30,860 bases of DNA, taken from IMG/VR virus record IMGVR_UViG_3300023278_000040, positions 1 through 30,860 of that record; one strand, written 5' to 3'. The first letter of the stretch is position 1; every line of letters starts with the position of its first letter. The DNA comes from a virus. The notes below the pieces were generated by a model. It made no database searches and was not told the origin of the DNA. It saw only the letters and a list, made by a program, of their open reading frames with translations. The position numbers were made by a program, and so were the translations under genes. Shown here piece by piece: positions 6,179-12,839 of this stretch.

Positions 6179-6625
6179 ATGGCTAATATAATAGATAAAA
6201 TTTATGATAATACTAAAGATGGTGTTCCTAACTATTCAATAAATCTAATTGATGGAACTAGACTGTACTATCGAGGTGTAGTAATGAACCCTATGCCAAA
6301 GTCTGGTGATGCTATCAGCTATACTATAATGAATGTTAAAACGTCAGCAAATGGCAATCAATATACTAATGTTAAAGATGTTCAAATTGCTGATAATAAT
6401 GTTCAACAAAATAATGCACCTCAAACATTAGGTAATGTTGTTAATAATTCAAACTTTAAACCACCTGCTAATGGTTTTAATAAAGGCGATACACAAAGAT
6501 TAGATATTTTTGTAACTGGTATTGTTGGCAGGTCAATGGGTTCTGGACATTTTAGTGTTGAGGATATTGAAAAATTAACCAGAAATGCAGTAAGTGCTTT
6601 TAATGAAAACCTTAAAAAATTATAA
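6179..6625 (+). CDS. Hypothetical protein, possible nucleic-acid-binding
   Basis: This protein has 148 residues. Residues 1-75 have a strand-rich, OB-like rhythm (DGTRLYYRGVVMNPMPKSGD...YTIMNVK). A disordered asparagine-rich linker spans about 78-105. The C-terminal part (DTQRLDIFVTGIVGRSMGSG and a final helix) is a compact conserved-looking block. A strand-rich head, flexible linker and helical end, in an operon with SSB and nucleases, suggest a replication or recombination accessory protein. No family is certain. AGAGGG precedes the ATG. Confidence 0.7.
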   Translation: MANIIDKIYDNTKDGVPNYSINLIDGTRLYYRGVVMNPMPKSGDAISYTIMNVKTSANGNQYTNVKDVQIADNNVQQNNAPQTLGNVVNNSNFKPPANGFNKGDTQRLDIFVTGIVGRSMGSGHFSVEDIEKLTRNAVSAFNENLKKL

Positions 6626-6902
6626 AAAACTATTTGCCGACTTTTGGGGGTATCATGCAGACGATATTCCCATCTGTTGGGGTTGCTTTAGACAGCAAGC
6701 TGTAGATATACACCATCTTATTCCGAAAGGCATGGGTGGGGTTAAAAACAACAGATTAAATAGAATTGATAATTTATTTCCAGTTTGTAGGTCATGCCAT
6801 GATTTGGCACACAAAGATAAGTCTATAAACAAGGAATGGATAGAAAAGTTAAAAGAAAGAATTTATAATAAAGAGTGGGGTAATTTATATAATGGAAAAT
6901 AA
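6603..6902 (+). CDS. HNH endonuclease
   Basis: This 99-residue protein is a DNA endonuclease of the HNH (beta-beta-alpha metal) type. A structural zinc site is formed by CWGC and by CRSC. The active site is in VDIHHLIPKGMGG (HH pair) and RIDNLFPVCRSCHDLAH (central N and last H). The start at 6603 is the first ATG in frame and overlaps the preceding gene by 23 bases; an in-frame GTG three codons earlier is possible. HNH proteins of this size nick or cut DNA in packaging or act as homing enzymes. It lies far from terminase, so the role is open. Confidence 0.88.
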   Translation: MKTLKNYKKLFADFWGYHADDIPICWGCFRQQAVDIHHLIPKGMGGVKNNRLNRIDNLFPVCRSCHDLAHKDKSINKEWIEKLKERIYNKEWGNLYNGK

Positions 6903-7062
6903 TAATTGGAAAGATAAACGTATTCATAAAATAAATGCAAGTGGTGCAACATATTCACCTAACAGTAAATATTTTGATGAAGTTTATGCGATTTATGAAA
7001 GTAAAGCTAAAACATACAAACAATTTAAAAGGGAGTTTCTAAAAAATGCCAATAAAAAATGA
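6892..7062 (+). CDS. Small hypothetical protein
   Basis: This 56-residue ORF overlaps the HNH gene by 11 bases and the next gene by 17 bases, both in other frames. The product is basic and aromatic, with NASGATYSPNSKYFDEVY in the middle and a helical lysine-rich end (KTYKQFKREFLKNANKK). The ribosome site is GGGG about ten bases before the ATG. Gene packing makes a real gene likely. No family is recognised. Confidence 0.55.
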   Translation: MENNNWKDKRIHKINASGATYSPNSKYFDEVYAIYESKAKTYKQFKREFLKNANKK

Positions 7063-7234
7063 AATGTCTTTAAAAAAGTTTGTTATTCATTGTAAAGAAA
7101 CCAAATATTACAATGTTAATATTAAAGCCAGAAATTATGAGGAAGCAGAAAAAAGGTGGAAAAGTATTGCTAAAAGGCGAGATTATCAAACCCTGCATAA
7201 TGAACTAGAAGTTATCAGCATAAGTGAAGAATAA
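7046..7234 (+). CDS. Small alpha/beta protein, weakly DpnD/PcfM-like
   Basis: This 62-residue protein carries a strand-turn-strand-helix pattern, KFVIHCKETKYYNVNIKARN then YEEAEKRWK, followed by a final strand (HNELEVISIS). This resembles the small DpnD/PcfM-type fold seen in many phage and plasmid proteins of unknown role. AGGGAG precedes the ATG. It is placed directly before SSB. The family link is a weak pattern match, and the function is unknown. Confidence 0.6.
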   Translation: MPIKNEMSLKKFVIHCKETKYYNVNIKARNYEEAEKRWKSIAKRRDYQTLHNELEVISISEE

Positions 7235-7246
7235 AAGGGAGTTAAA

Positions 7247-7606
7247 ATGAATAATTGTAATTTTGATGGCAGACTTGCAAAAGATGCCGAATTAAAAGAA
7301 GTAAGTGGATATAATGTTTGTAATTTTTCTATAGGAACTAATGTTGGCTATGGAGATAATAAAAAGACCTTATGGGTAGATTGTGCCATCTGGGGAAAGC
7401 AAGGTGAGGGAGCAGTAAAGTATCTTTTAAAAGGTCAGCAAATATTTGTAAATGGCGAGTTATCCACAAGAGAATATGAAAAAGATGGTGTAAACAAAAC
7501 CATTCTTAGCTTAAAGGTTAATAGCTTTTCATTTGGTGCAAAACCAGTAAATGCTCAAACTAATAATATTCCAAATCCAGACCTAGATGATGAGATACCA
7601 TTTTAA
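7247..7606 (+). CDS. ssb: Single-stranded DNA-binding protein
   Basis: This 119-residue protein has the SSB OB-fold signature. FDGRLAKDAELKE (strand 1) is followed by VCNFSIGTN, LWVDCAIWGKQGE (with the conserved aromatic residues) and YLLKGQQIFVNGELSTREYE. A flexible tail (about 100-113) ends in DDEIPF, the acidic tip through which bacterial SSBs recruit partner enzymes. It should coat unwound phage DNA and bring host or phage repair and replication proteins. The spacing to neighbours is tight: AGGGAG ribosome site, and the stop overlaps the next start (TAATG). Confidence 0.93.
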   Translation: MNNCNFDGRLAKDAELKEVSGYNVCNFSIGTNVGYGDNKKTLWVDCAIWGKQGEGAVKYLLKGQQIFVNGELSTREYEKDGVNKTILSLKVNSFSFGAKPVNAQTNNIPNPDLDDEIPF

Positions 7607-7962
7607 TGAGTGATATTTATTTAGTAGATTTTGAACCTAACAAATTATCTTATCAGCAAGAAGAACTAGGAATTACATTTGCTGATTTAGATACTGCTGT
7701 AGAATTAATGAAAAAAGAAGAAAAAATGATTGTTGCAGAATTAACAGTTTACTTCAGCAGACAAGGTGGTTACAAAAATATAACCGAATTAAATGGTTTA
7801 ATTTATTCGGACACAAAGTTTAAGGATTATTTTGATAGATACGAGATAACCTTAAAAAAGAGGAATCAAGCTAAAATTAGATTTGAATCCTTTAAAGCCT
7901 TTCGTGATGACCTAAGAACTAAGGTTGTTAATGAGAGGGAAATGGCAAAACATAATTTATAG
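7606..7962 (+). CDS. Conserved hypothetical helical protein
   Basis: This 118-residue protein overlaps the ssb stop. It is mostly helical and charged. Segments DLDTAVELMKKEEKMIVAEL and FKAFRDDLRTKVVNEREMA give a coiled-coil look typical of a widespread phage family that sits beside SSB, recombinase or nuclease genes. The family has no proven activity that I know of. Coupling to ssb suggests a role as a helper in replication or recombination. Confidence 0.72.
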   Translation: MSDIYLVDFEPNKLSYQQEELGITFADLDTAVELMKKEEKMIVAELTVYFSRQGGYKNITELNGLIYSDTKFKDYFDRYEITLKKRNQAKIRFESFKAFRDDLRTKVVNEREMAKHNL

Positions 7963-7973
7963 AAAGGATTATT

Positions 7974-8192
7974 ATGTCACAAACACAAGCAATCTTAGAG
8001 TACCTTAAAAAAGGTAACACAATAACTTCATGGGAATGTATTCATAAATTTAGATGCACCAGATTAAGTGCTAGAATTTATGATTTACGAGATCAAGGTT
8101 ATAATATAATCACAAATAACATCACCGAAAATGGCAAAACTTTCGCTGAATATACTTTGTTAAGCAGTACATTGTTAAAGGAGAAAGATTAA
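7974..8192 (+). CDS. Helix-turn-helix protein (HTH_39-like)
   Basis: This 72-residue protein matches the small winged helix domain seen as HTH_39 in phage genomes: TQAILEYLKKGNTITSWECI, then KFRCTRLSARIYDLRDQGYN (recognition helix with ARIYDLR), then a wing with ITENGKTFAEY. It likely binds DNA and may regulate phage transcription or help load replication proteins. It is the only clear small DNA-binding regulator in the window apart from terminase. AAAGGA precedes the ATG, and it overlaps the next gene by one base. Confidence 0.82.
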   Translation: MSQTQAILEYLKKGNTITSWECIHKFRCTRLSARIYDLRDQGYNIITNNITENGKTFAEYTLLSSTLLKEKD

Positions 8193-8437
8193 TGTCAGAT
8201 AAATATAATCTTGAGGAAGAATTAAACCAAAGAGAATTAGATCAAGACACAGAAAAAGAAACTGCAATGTTTAAACATTTAGCTGATATAGGTGTAATGG
8301 ATAAATTAGTTTTTGCTCTAAATGAATATATCATTAAGTTTGGCAGGACTAGCAATGTCCACGATCAATGTTTTGATTTAAAGTTACAAGTTCTTGAAAA
8401 TAAAAAACATCTTCAAGAGTGGATTGACAAAATATGA
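8192..8437 (+). CDS. Small acidic helical protein
   Basis: This 81-residue protein is coupled to its neighbours by one-base and four-base overlaps. It is acidic and fully helical in appearance (EELNQRELDQDTEKETAMF, then LVFALNEYIIKFG and LKLQVLENKKHLQEWID). AAGGAG precedes the ATG. It lies between a DNA-binding protein and a nuclease, so it could be an adaptor. No family is recognised. Confidence 0.68.
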   Translation: MSDKYNLEEELNQRELDQDTEKETAMFKHLADIGVMDKLVFALNEYIIKFGRTSNVHDQCFDLKLQVLENKKHLQEWIDKI

Positions 8438-9225
8438 TAGAGCATTTTGAAAAGTTCAATGATTATGGAAAGGGATTACTTCCATTGTCATTTAGTCATC
8501 TTAATGAATTTGCTTTTTATCGTGAAAGGTGGGCATTAAGACGAATATTTGGTTATCAATTTCCAACATCTGCACCTGCTATTAGAGGGCAAGTTGTTGA
8601 ATCTGGTATTAATATGTTTCTAAATGGAATACCTATTGAAGAAGCTAGTGAAAAGATGATAGCTGAATATGATGCTAATTGTTTAGAGATAAATGACCCT
8701 AAAATAGATGATGAAAGGGCAAACCTAGTTCCATTATTAGAATTAGGAACTAAAACCTTTCAAGAATATGCTTATAGGTGGACATTACTAAACTATCAAA
8801 AAAAGGTAGAATTAGATATAAAAGGTATTCCATTCATAGGATATACCGATTTTCATTTTGAAGATAAAAACACTAAAGAAGATTTTTTTATTGATTTGAA
8901 AACATCTAAACTTTTACCTCAAAAGATAAGCATTTCCCATGCTATGCAACAAGCTATTTATCAAAAGGCAACTAATGCTAAGCAGATATTATGGTATCTT
9001 AAAAATCCTACTAAAACTAAAGATGCTGAATATATTGCAATGTCATTAGATGATTATGTTATGCCTATGAAAATATGTGAGCATATAGTTGAAGTTATGG
9101 GTAATTACTTAAAAACTGTTAATAGTCCAGATGACGTTAAAAACTCTTTGATACCAAACCCAGATAATTGGATTTGGAAAGAAGAAACTGTTTTAAATGC
9201 CAGAAAAGAAGTCTGGGGATATTAA
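8434..9225 (+). CDS. PD-(D/E)xK exonuclease, RecB/Cas4-like
   Basis: This 263-residue protein shows the RecB-type nuclease motifs. AIRGQVVESGI (about 49-59) is motif I, GYTDFHFE (136-143) has D139, FFIDLKTSK (151-159) has D154 and K156, and HAMQQAIYQ (169-177) carries the Q and Y of motif QxxxY. Enzymes of this group degrade or process DNA ends in recombination and replication. There are no four cysteines at the ends, so an iron-sulfur cluster as in Cas4 is unlikely. It starts at an ATGA overlap and ends the operon before a non-coding leader. Confidence 0.9.
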   Translation: MIEHFEKFNDYGKGLLPLSFSHLNEFAFYRERWALRRIFGYQFPTSAPAIRGQVVESGINMFLNGIPIEEASEKMIAEYDANCLEINDPKIDDERANLVPLLELGTKTFQEYAYRWTLLNYQKKVELDIKGIPFIGYTDFHFEDKNTKEDFFIDLKTSKLLPQKISISHAMQQAIYQKATNAKQILWYLKNPTKTKDAEYIAMSLDDYVMPMKICEHIVEVMGNYLKTVNSPDDVKNSLIPNPDNWIWKEETVLNARKEVWGY

Positions 9226-9246
9226 AGTTATTTGAAAATTAATCTA

Positions 9247-9280
9247 CGTGTTTAAAAACAAAAAAATAATTTTAAACACG
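9247..9280. repeat. 11-base inverted repeat
   Basis: CGTGTTTAAAA (9247-9257) and TTTTAAACACG (9270-9280) are perfect inverted copies with a 12-base A-rich gap. They lie in the leader between the nuclease gene and the initiator-like gene. The pair could be an operator for a dimeric protein or form a weak hairpin in RNA. It is too AU-rich to be a convincing terminator. Confidence 0.6.
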
Positions 9281-9310
9281 AGTAATAATTTTTAAGTATT
9301 AAAACCAAAA

Positions 9311-9340
9311 AACCCCTTTAGGTTTATGCTTAGAGGGGTT
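9311..9340 (-). terminator. Strong hairpin, terminator-like on the minus strand
   Basis: AACCCCTTTA (9311-9320) pairs with TAGAGGGGTT (9331-9340): ten pairs, one of them G-U, around a ten-base loop. On the minus strand the stem is followed by TTTT, GG and TTTT, as in an intrinsic terminator. On the plus strand only two T follow, so rightward termination should be poor and the hairpin may act as a leader structure before the initiator-like gene. Confidence 0.6.
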
Positions 9341-9358
9341 ACAATAAACTAAATAGAT

Positions 9359-9368
9359 TTGGAGATCA
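9359..9368 (+). promoter_or_regulatory. TTGGAGATCA element, copy 4 (includes ribosome site)
   Basis: This copy ends two bases before the ATG at 9371, closer than copies 2 and 3 (five bases). It follows the hairpin leader and decides the start of the initiator-like gene over the in-frame TTG within the element. Confidence 0.75.
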
Positions 9369-9370
9369 CA

Positions 9371-10264
9371 ATGTTTATAGACGAAAATTCAAAACCAAGA
9401 GAGAAATTAAAAGCATGGTATCTTTTCACAGAAGATTTTATTGCAGGTACTCAAGCCTTAACAAATGAGGAAATAGGCATATATATTAGATTGCTTTGTT
9501 ATAACTGGAATAAAAGATGTTCTGGGATACCATGCGATAATATGAAATACTATAGGATAGCTAGTTGTTTTACAGAAAGTGAAAAAGAAAGTTGTCATAA
9601 AATTTTAGAACAATTTTTTATCCAAGTTGGGGAACATTTCCAGAATGAAAGACAGTTACAAGAGTATCTATTTATAACAAGAAGAATGGAAGCATCTAAG
9701 GAAAATGGCAAGTTAGGTGGTAGACCAAAAAAACCTAGCATAGAACCTAGAGTAGAACCTAAAGGTAACCTAGATGAAACCCCTCCTACCCCTACCCCTA
9801 CCACTACCCCTACCACCTATCCTACCAAAACCACTAAAATAAGTTATAATCCCTTTTTTAAGAAGTTTTGGGATAAGGTTTCTAATAAAGTGAGCAAGGG
9901 GATAGCTGAAAAGAATTTTATCAAGCTAGAACCAGAGTGGATAGAAAAAGCAGAAGAACTAGCAGATATGTATAATAAATATTATAATTCTGTTGAGGAT
10001 AAGCAATTTGCCAAACAACCTGCTTTCTGGTTATCAGCTAAAAAGTATGAAGATATAAAACCAACTAAAAAAGAAGAACTTAAAACAGATCAATATTCTA
10101 TGAGATTAAGAGTATTCAAAGAAGCAGTTGATAACAAAAAGGGGAGTGCATTTGTACACAAATATGCAAAACAACACCCCTATGACGTTCAAAGAGCCAT
10201 TAATGAGGGTGTATTTAGTAGAGAAGAAGCTGTAATTTATTTAGATATGGGGAGTTGGATATGA
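9371..10264 (+). CDS. DUF1376 replication-initiator-like protein
   Basis: This 297-residue protein opens with a DUF1376 domain: KAWYLFTEDFIAGTQ and LTNEEIGIYIRLLCYNWNK, with GIPCD further on (about 11-60). These domains head phage DNA-binding proteins used like lambda O to start replication. A low-complexity proline/threonine linker (about 118-154) separates it from a helical C-terminal part that may contact a host helicase or loader. The DNA of the linker holds iteron-like repeats, a possible origin. No helicase gene is nearby, so host enzymes are probably recruited. The start is set by the adjoining ribosome site. Confidence 0.85.
   Translation: MFIDENSKPREKLKAWYLFTEDFIAGTQALTNEEIGIYIRLLCYNWNKRCSGIPCDNMKYYRIASCFTESEKESCHKILEQFFIQVGEHFQNERQLQEYLFITRRMEASKENGKLGGRPKKPSIEPRVEPKGNLDETPPTPTPTTTPTTYPTKTTKISYNPFFKKFWDKVSNKVSKGIAEKNFIKLEPEWIEKAEELADMYNKYYNSVEDKQFAKQPAFWLSAKKYEDIKPTKKEELKTDQYSMRLRVFKEAVDNKKGSAFVHKYAKQHPYDVQRAINEGVFSREEAVIYLDMGSWI
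9732..9826 (+). repeat. Iteron-like repeats, candidate replication origin
   Basis: AACCTAG or AACCTAA occurs at 9732, 9744, 9756 and 9767, with steps of 12, 12 and 11 bases. The last copy is out of codon phase with the others (read as asparagine-leucine rather than glutamate-proline), which favours a DNA-level reason. Five copies of CCTACC follow at 9785, 9791, 9797, 9809 and 9821, then an AT-rich stretch. Repeats followed by AT-rich DNA inside an initiator gene is the layout of the lambda origin. The function is inference. Confidence 0.5.
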
Positions 10265-10458
10265 TTAAAATAATTTCTATAAACTATCAAGAAAGAACAG
10301 GATATGCATTAGCAAAACCACAATCTGCATTTAAAGAAATGCCAGAAGTTGTACAATTAGATTGTCTAAATGATGCAATTAGTGATTTAGAAGAAATGCG
10401 AGAAAAGTTGCATAATAAAATGTACCCACTTGTTAAAAGTGTTTTATACGGAGATTAA
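10261..10458 (+). CDS. Small hypothetical protein
   Basis: This 65-residue protein begins with the ATG that overlaps the initiator stop (ATGA), preceded by GGGGAG. An upstream in-frame TTG is less likely. It has a short strand-like head (IKIISINYQERTGYA) and a long acidic helix (CLNDAISDLEEMREKLHNKMY). No family is recognised. Direct coupling to the initiator suggests a function in replication. Confidence 0.62.
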   Translation: MIKIISINYQERTGYALAKPQSAFKEMPEVVQLDCLNDAISDLEEMREKLHNKMYPLVKSVLYGD

Positions 10459-10460
10459 TC

Positions 10461-10679
10461 ATGTTTTTAGATAATGGTTTGACAAAAGATCAGCAAAAGC
10501 AAATGGATAATGCTTATGAAACTTTAATGTCAGACGTTAAAAACATAAATCCTAAGTTGTATCAAACACTTAGATCAACGGAACTCACAGAAAAAGATGT
10601 TTATAAGCTAATTAAAAGCAATAACAAAAACGTAATAATAAATGATAAAGAGCAATTTGAATTTTTTGGAGATAATTAA
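10461..10679 (+). CDS. Small hypothetical protein
   Basis: This 72-residue protein starts two bases after the previous stop, with GGAG as ribosome site, and overlaps the next start (TAATG). It is soluble, helical and rich in lysine and asparagine. The tail (INDKEQFEFFGDN) is acidic and aromatic, somewhat like the SSB tip and other protein-docking tails. No family is recognised. Confidence 0.6.
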   Translation: MFLDNGLTKDQQKQMDNAYETLMSDVKNINPKLYQTLRSTELTEKDVYKLIKSNNKNVIINDKEQFEFFGDN

Positions 10680-10876
10680 TGAATGTAATAGATATTAGAA
10701 ATCCATTGGAAAAGAAAAGGCAAACATATTTAGCTTTTTACAAAGATGGTATTTATGATGGCATATTAAATCAAAAGCCAGACCCTAGAAATAATTCATC
10801 AGCTTATTATAAAAAAGGTTTTGATGATGGTTTAAAATTGCTAGAGTTAATTAAAGAATATGATCTCGGAGAATAG
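10679..10876 (+). CDS. Small hypothetical protein
   Basis: This 65-residue protein is coupled to the previous gene by a one-base overlap, and a strong GGAGAT ribosome site lies inside that gene's end. The sequence contains two similar pieces, AFYKDGIYDGI and YYKKGFDDGLKLL, suggesting a small internal duplication with a GxxDG core. This is a recurrent motif in small phage proteins of unknown role. No function can be assigned. Confidence 0.6.
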   Translation: MNVIDIRNPLEKKRQTYLAFYKDGIYDGILNQKPDPRNNSSAYYKKGFDDGLKLLELIKEYDLGE

Positions 10877-10877
10877 A

Positions 10878-11168
10878 ATGTATGTGAATAGCGAAGTTAA
10901 AAATAGTTATTATGGTTTAAAAAAGGTTTTTAGAGATTTTAAAAACAAACAAACTAAAATAAAAGATGAAGAAAAGTTTGAAGATGTACCCAAAGAACTA
11001 TCAGATAAAGACAAAGAGGGTTCTTATAAGTTTATTGGTTATATGGATTATTATTTAGGTGTTAAGTTCGATCAAGATAAAGATTTAGAAGTGCAACCAT
11101 CTGGAGTTACTGCTAAAAACAAAAATTACGATTATGCCAATGCAAAGTTTGTAGGGAGTTTAGACTAA
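10878..11168 (+). CDS. Hypothetical protein
   Basis: This 96-residue protein starts at the ATG one base after the previous stop, with CGGAG seven bases ahead; an overlapping in-frame ATG at 10860 is less likely. The protein is soluble and strongly charged, with an N-terminal basic helix (YYGLKKVFRDFKNKQ) and an acidic middle. It is the last gene before the structured intergenic region that precedes the packaging genes. No family is recognised. Confidence 0.62.
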   Translation: MYVNSEVKNSYYGLKKVFRDFKNKQTKIKDEEKFEDVPKELSDKDKEGSYKFIGYMDYYLGVKFDQDKDLEVQPSGVTAKNKNYDYANAKFVGSLD

Positions 11169-11226
11169 TTTAAGAGGTGCAATCATACCATAGGGTTAGT
11201 TTACCCCTGCTCTATGGCTCTTAAAT
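11168..11226 (+). promoter_or_regulatory. Structured RNA element between early and packaging genes
   Basis: ATTTAAGAG (11168-11176) pairs perfectly with CTCTTAAAT (11218-11226), and CCATAG (11188-11193) pairs with CTATGG (11212-11217). The two right arms are contiguous and the left arms are separated by 11 bases, giving 15 pairs with a one-sided bulge. The 18-base loop can form a further GGT/ACC pair. No T-run follows, so it is not a standard terminator. The remaining bases to 11316 are AT-rich leader with no gene. Confidence 0.6.
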
Positions 11227-11316
11227 CAAGCCTAAAATGTATAAAATATAAAAATATGTAGCTTTTTTGGAAATAATTATATAAATCTTAATTACCTAAC
11301 TATGGGGTAAATAGGA

Positions 11317-11622
11317 ATGGCAAGACCAAAGAAATATAATATCGATACTGAAGAAGTTGTAAAGTTAGCATCTTATGGGTGTACAAATAAAGAAATAGCA
11401 GACTTTTTTGGTTGTTCACCAGACCTTTTAGAAAAGAGTTATTCGGAATTTCTTAGAAAAGGGAAAGTTGACGTAAAAATAAGACTAAGACAACTGCAAT
11501 GGGCATCAGCAGAAAATGGTAATGTTACAATGCAAATCTTTCTGGGAAAGAATATGTTAGGTCAGCAAGATAAGATAGAGCAAAATGAATTAGAAGAACC
11601 TTTAGTCTGGTCATCAGATTAA
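11317..11622 (+). CDS. terS: Terminase small subunit
   Basis: This 101-residue protein should recognise phage DNA and bring it to the large terminase. It begins with MARPKKYNIDTEEVVKLA and continues with a helix-turn-helix (GCTNKEIADFFGCSPDLLEKSY, split here as GCTNKEIADFFGC and SPDLLEKSY). A coiled region (IRLRQLQWASAENGN) and the typical FLGKNMLGQQDK segment follow. Length and layout fit small HTH-type TerS. It overlaps terL by one base (TAATG). GGGG lies about nine bases before the ATG. Confidence 0.88.
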   Translation: MARPKKYNIDTEEVVKLASYGCTNKEIADFFGCSPDLLEKSYSEFLRKGKVDVKIRLRQLQWASAENGNVTMQIFLGKNMLGQQDKIEQNELEEPLVWSSD

Positions 11623-12839
11623 TGGCATTAACCAAACCACAAAAAAAAGTAATAAATAACGAAGCAAGATTTAGGGTTCTTATTACTGGTAGAAGATTTG
11701 GTAAAACATTCCTAGCGATTAATGAATTAGCTAAGTTTGCCAGTAAACCTAATCAAAGAGTTTGGTATGTTGCACCAACTTACAGACAAGCTAAAGCCAT
11801 ATGTTGGAATGTATTAAAAGAAAAAATGATATATCACAAATGGGTTAAGAACATAAACCATAGTGATTTAACAATTACATTAAAGAATAATAGCCAGATA
11901 ACACTAAGAGGTAGTGATAATGAGCAATCATTAAGAGGTGTTGGTTTGAATTTTTTATGTATTGATGAGTTTGCAGATGTAAGCCAAGAAGCATGGTATG
12001 AGGTTTTAAGACCTACATTGTCAGACACAAAAGGTCATGCCCTATTCTGTGGAAGTCCAAGAGGGTTTGGTAACTGGTCATATGAACTATTTAAGCAGGG
12101 TGAAACTAACAATGACTGGGCAAGTTTTAAATATACTACTATTGAGGGTGGTAATGTAGATCAAGACGAAGTAGAGCAAGCAAAACAAGATTTAGATATA
12201 AGAACATTCCAGCAGGAATATGAAGCTACATTTGTTAATTATTCTGGAATGATTTATTACAACTTTAATAGACAAAATAATATTATTGAAAAATATCAGA
12301 AAGAAACAGCAATTTTACACATAGGTTTAGACTTTAACGTAGACCCTATGAGTGCTGTAGTTTGTGTTATAATTAATGAGAAAATTATAGTTGTTGATGA
12401 GATACAAATATATTCCTCAAATACCCAAGAAATGTGTGATGAAATAAAGAATAGATACAAAAATAAACAGATAGTTGTTTATCCAGACCCTAGTGCTAGA
12501 CAAAGAAAAACATCAGCAGGGGGATTTACTGATTTAAGTATCTTGAAAAATGCAGGATTTGATGTAAAATGTAAAAATACAGCACCTTTAATTAGGGATA
12601 GAATTAATGCAGTTAATGCAAAATTAAAAAATGTTAATGGGAAAAATAGTCTGTTTATTGTTAAATCTTGCAAAAATGTTATTAAAAGCATAGAACGACA
12701 AATATACAAAGAGGGAACTCATGTACCAGATAAAGATAGTGGGTACGATCATATGAATGATGCTCTTGGCTATTTAATAGAGTTTAATTTCCCACTAAGA
12801 CGTAATTTTGCACCTAGCCAACCTAAGAGGTGGAGTTAA
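11622..12839 (+). CDS. terL: Terminase large subunit
   Basis: This 405-residue protein is the packaging motor ATPase and headful or site nuclease. The Walker A is GRRFGKT (23-29), Walker B is FLCIDEF (111-117) with D115 and E116, and the coupling motif is CGSPRG (143-148). The RNase H-like nuclease domain starts at LHIGLDFNVDP with D237; IVVDEI gives a second acid (D259 or E260) and DHMNDALGYL the last. The overall length is on the short side but complete. It follows terS directly and its last bases overlap the portal start. Confidence 0.95.
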   Translation: MALTKPQKKVINNEARFRVLITGRRFGKTFLAINELAKFASKPNQRVWYVAPTYRQAKAICWNVLKEKMIYHKWVKNINHSDLTITLKNNSQITLRGSDNEQSLRGVGLNFLCIDEFADVSQEAWYEVLRPTLSDTKGHALFCGSPRGFGNWSYELFKQGETNNDWASFKYTTIEGGNVDQDEVEQAKQDLDIRTFQQEYEATFVNYSGMIYYNFNRQNNIIEKYQKETAILHIGLDFNVDPMSAVVCVIINEKIIVVDEIQIYSSNTQEMCDEIKNRYKNKQIVVYPDPSARQRKTSAGGFTDLSILKNAGFDVKCKNTAPLIRDRINAVNAKLKNVNGKNSLFIVKSCKNVIKSIERQIYKEGTHVPDKDSGYDHMNDALGYLIEFNFPLRRNFAPSQPKRWS

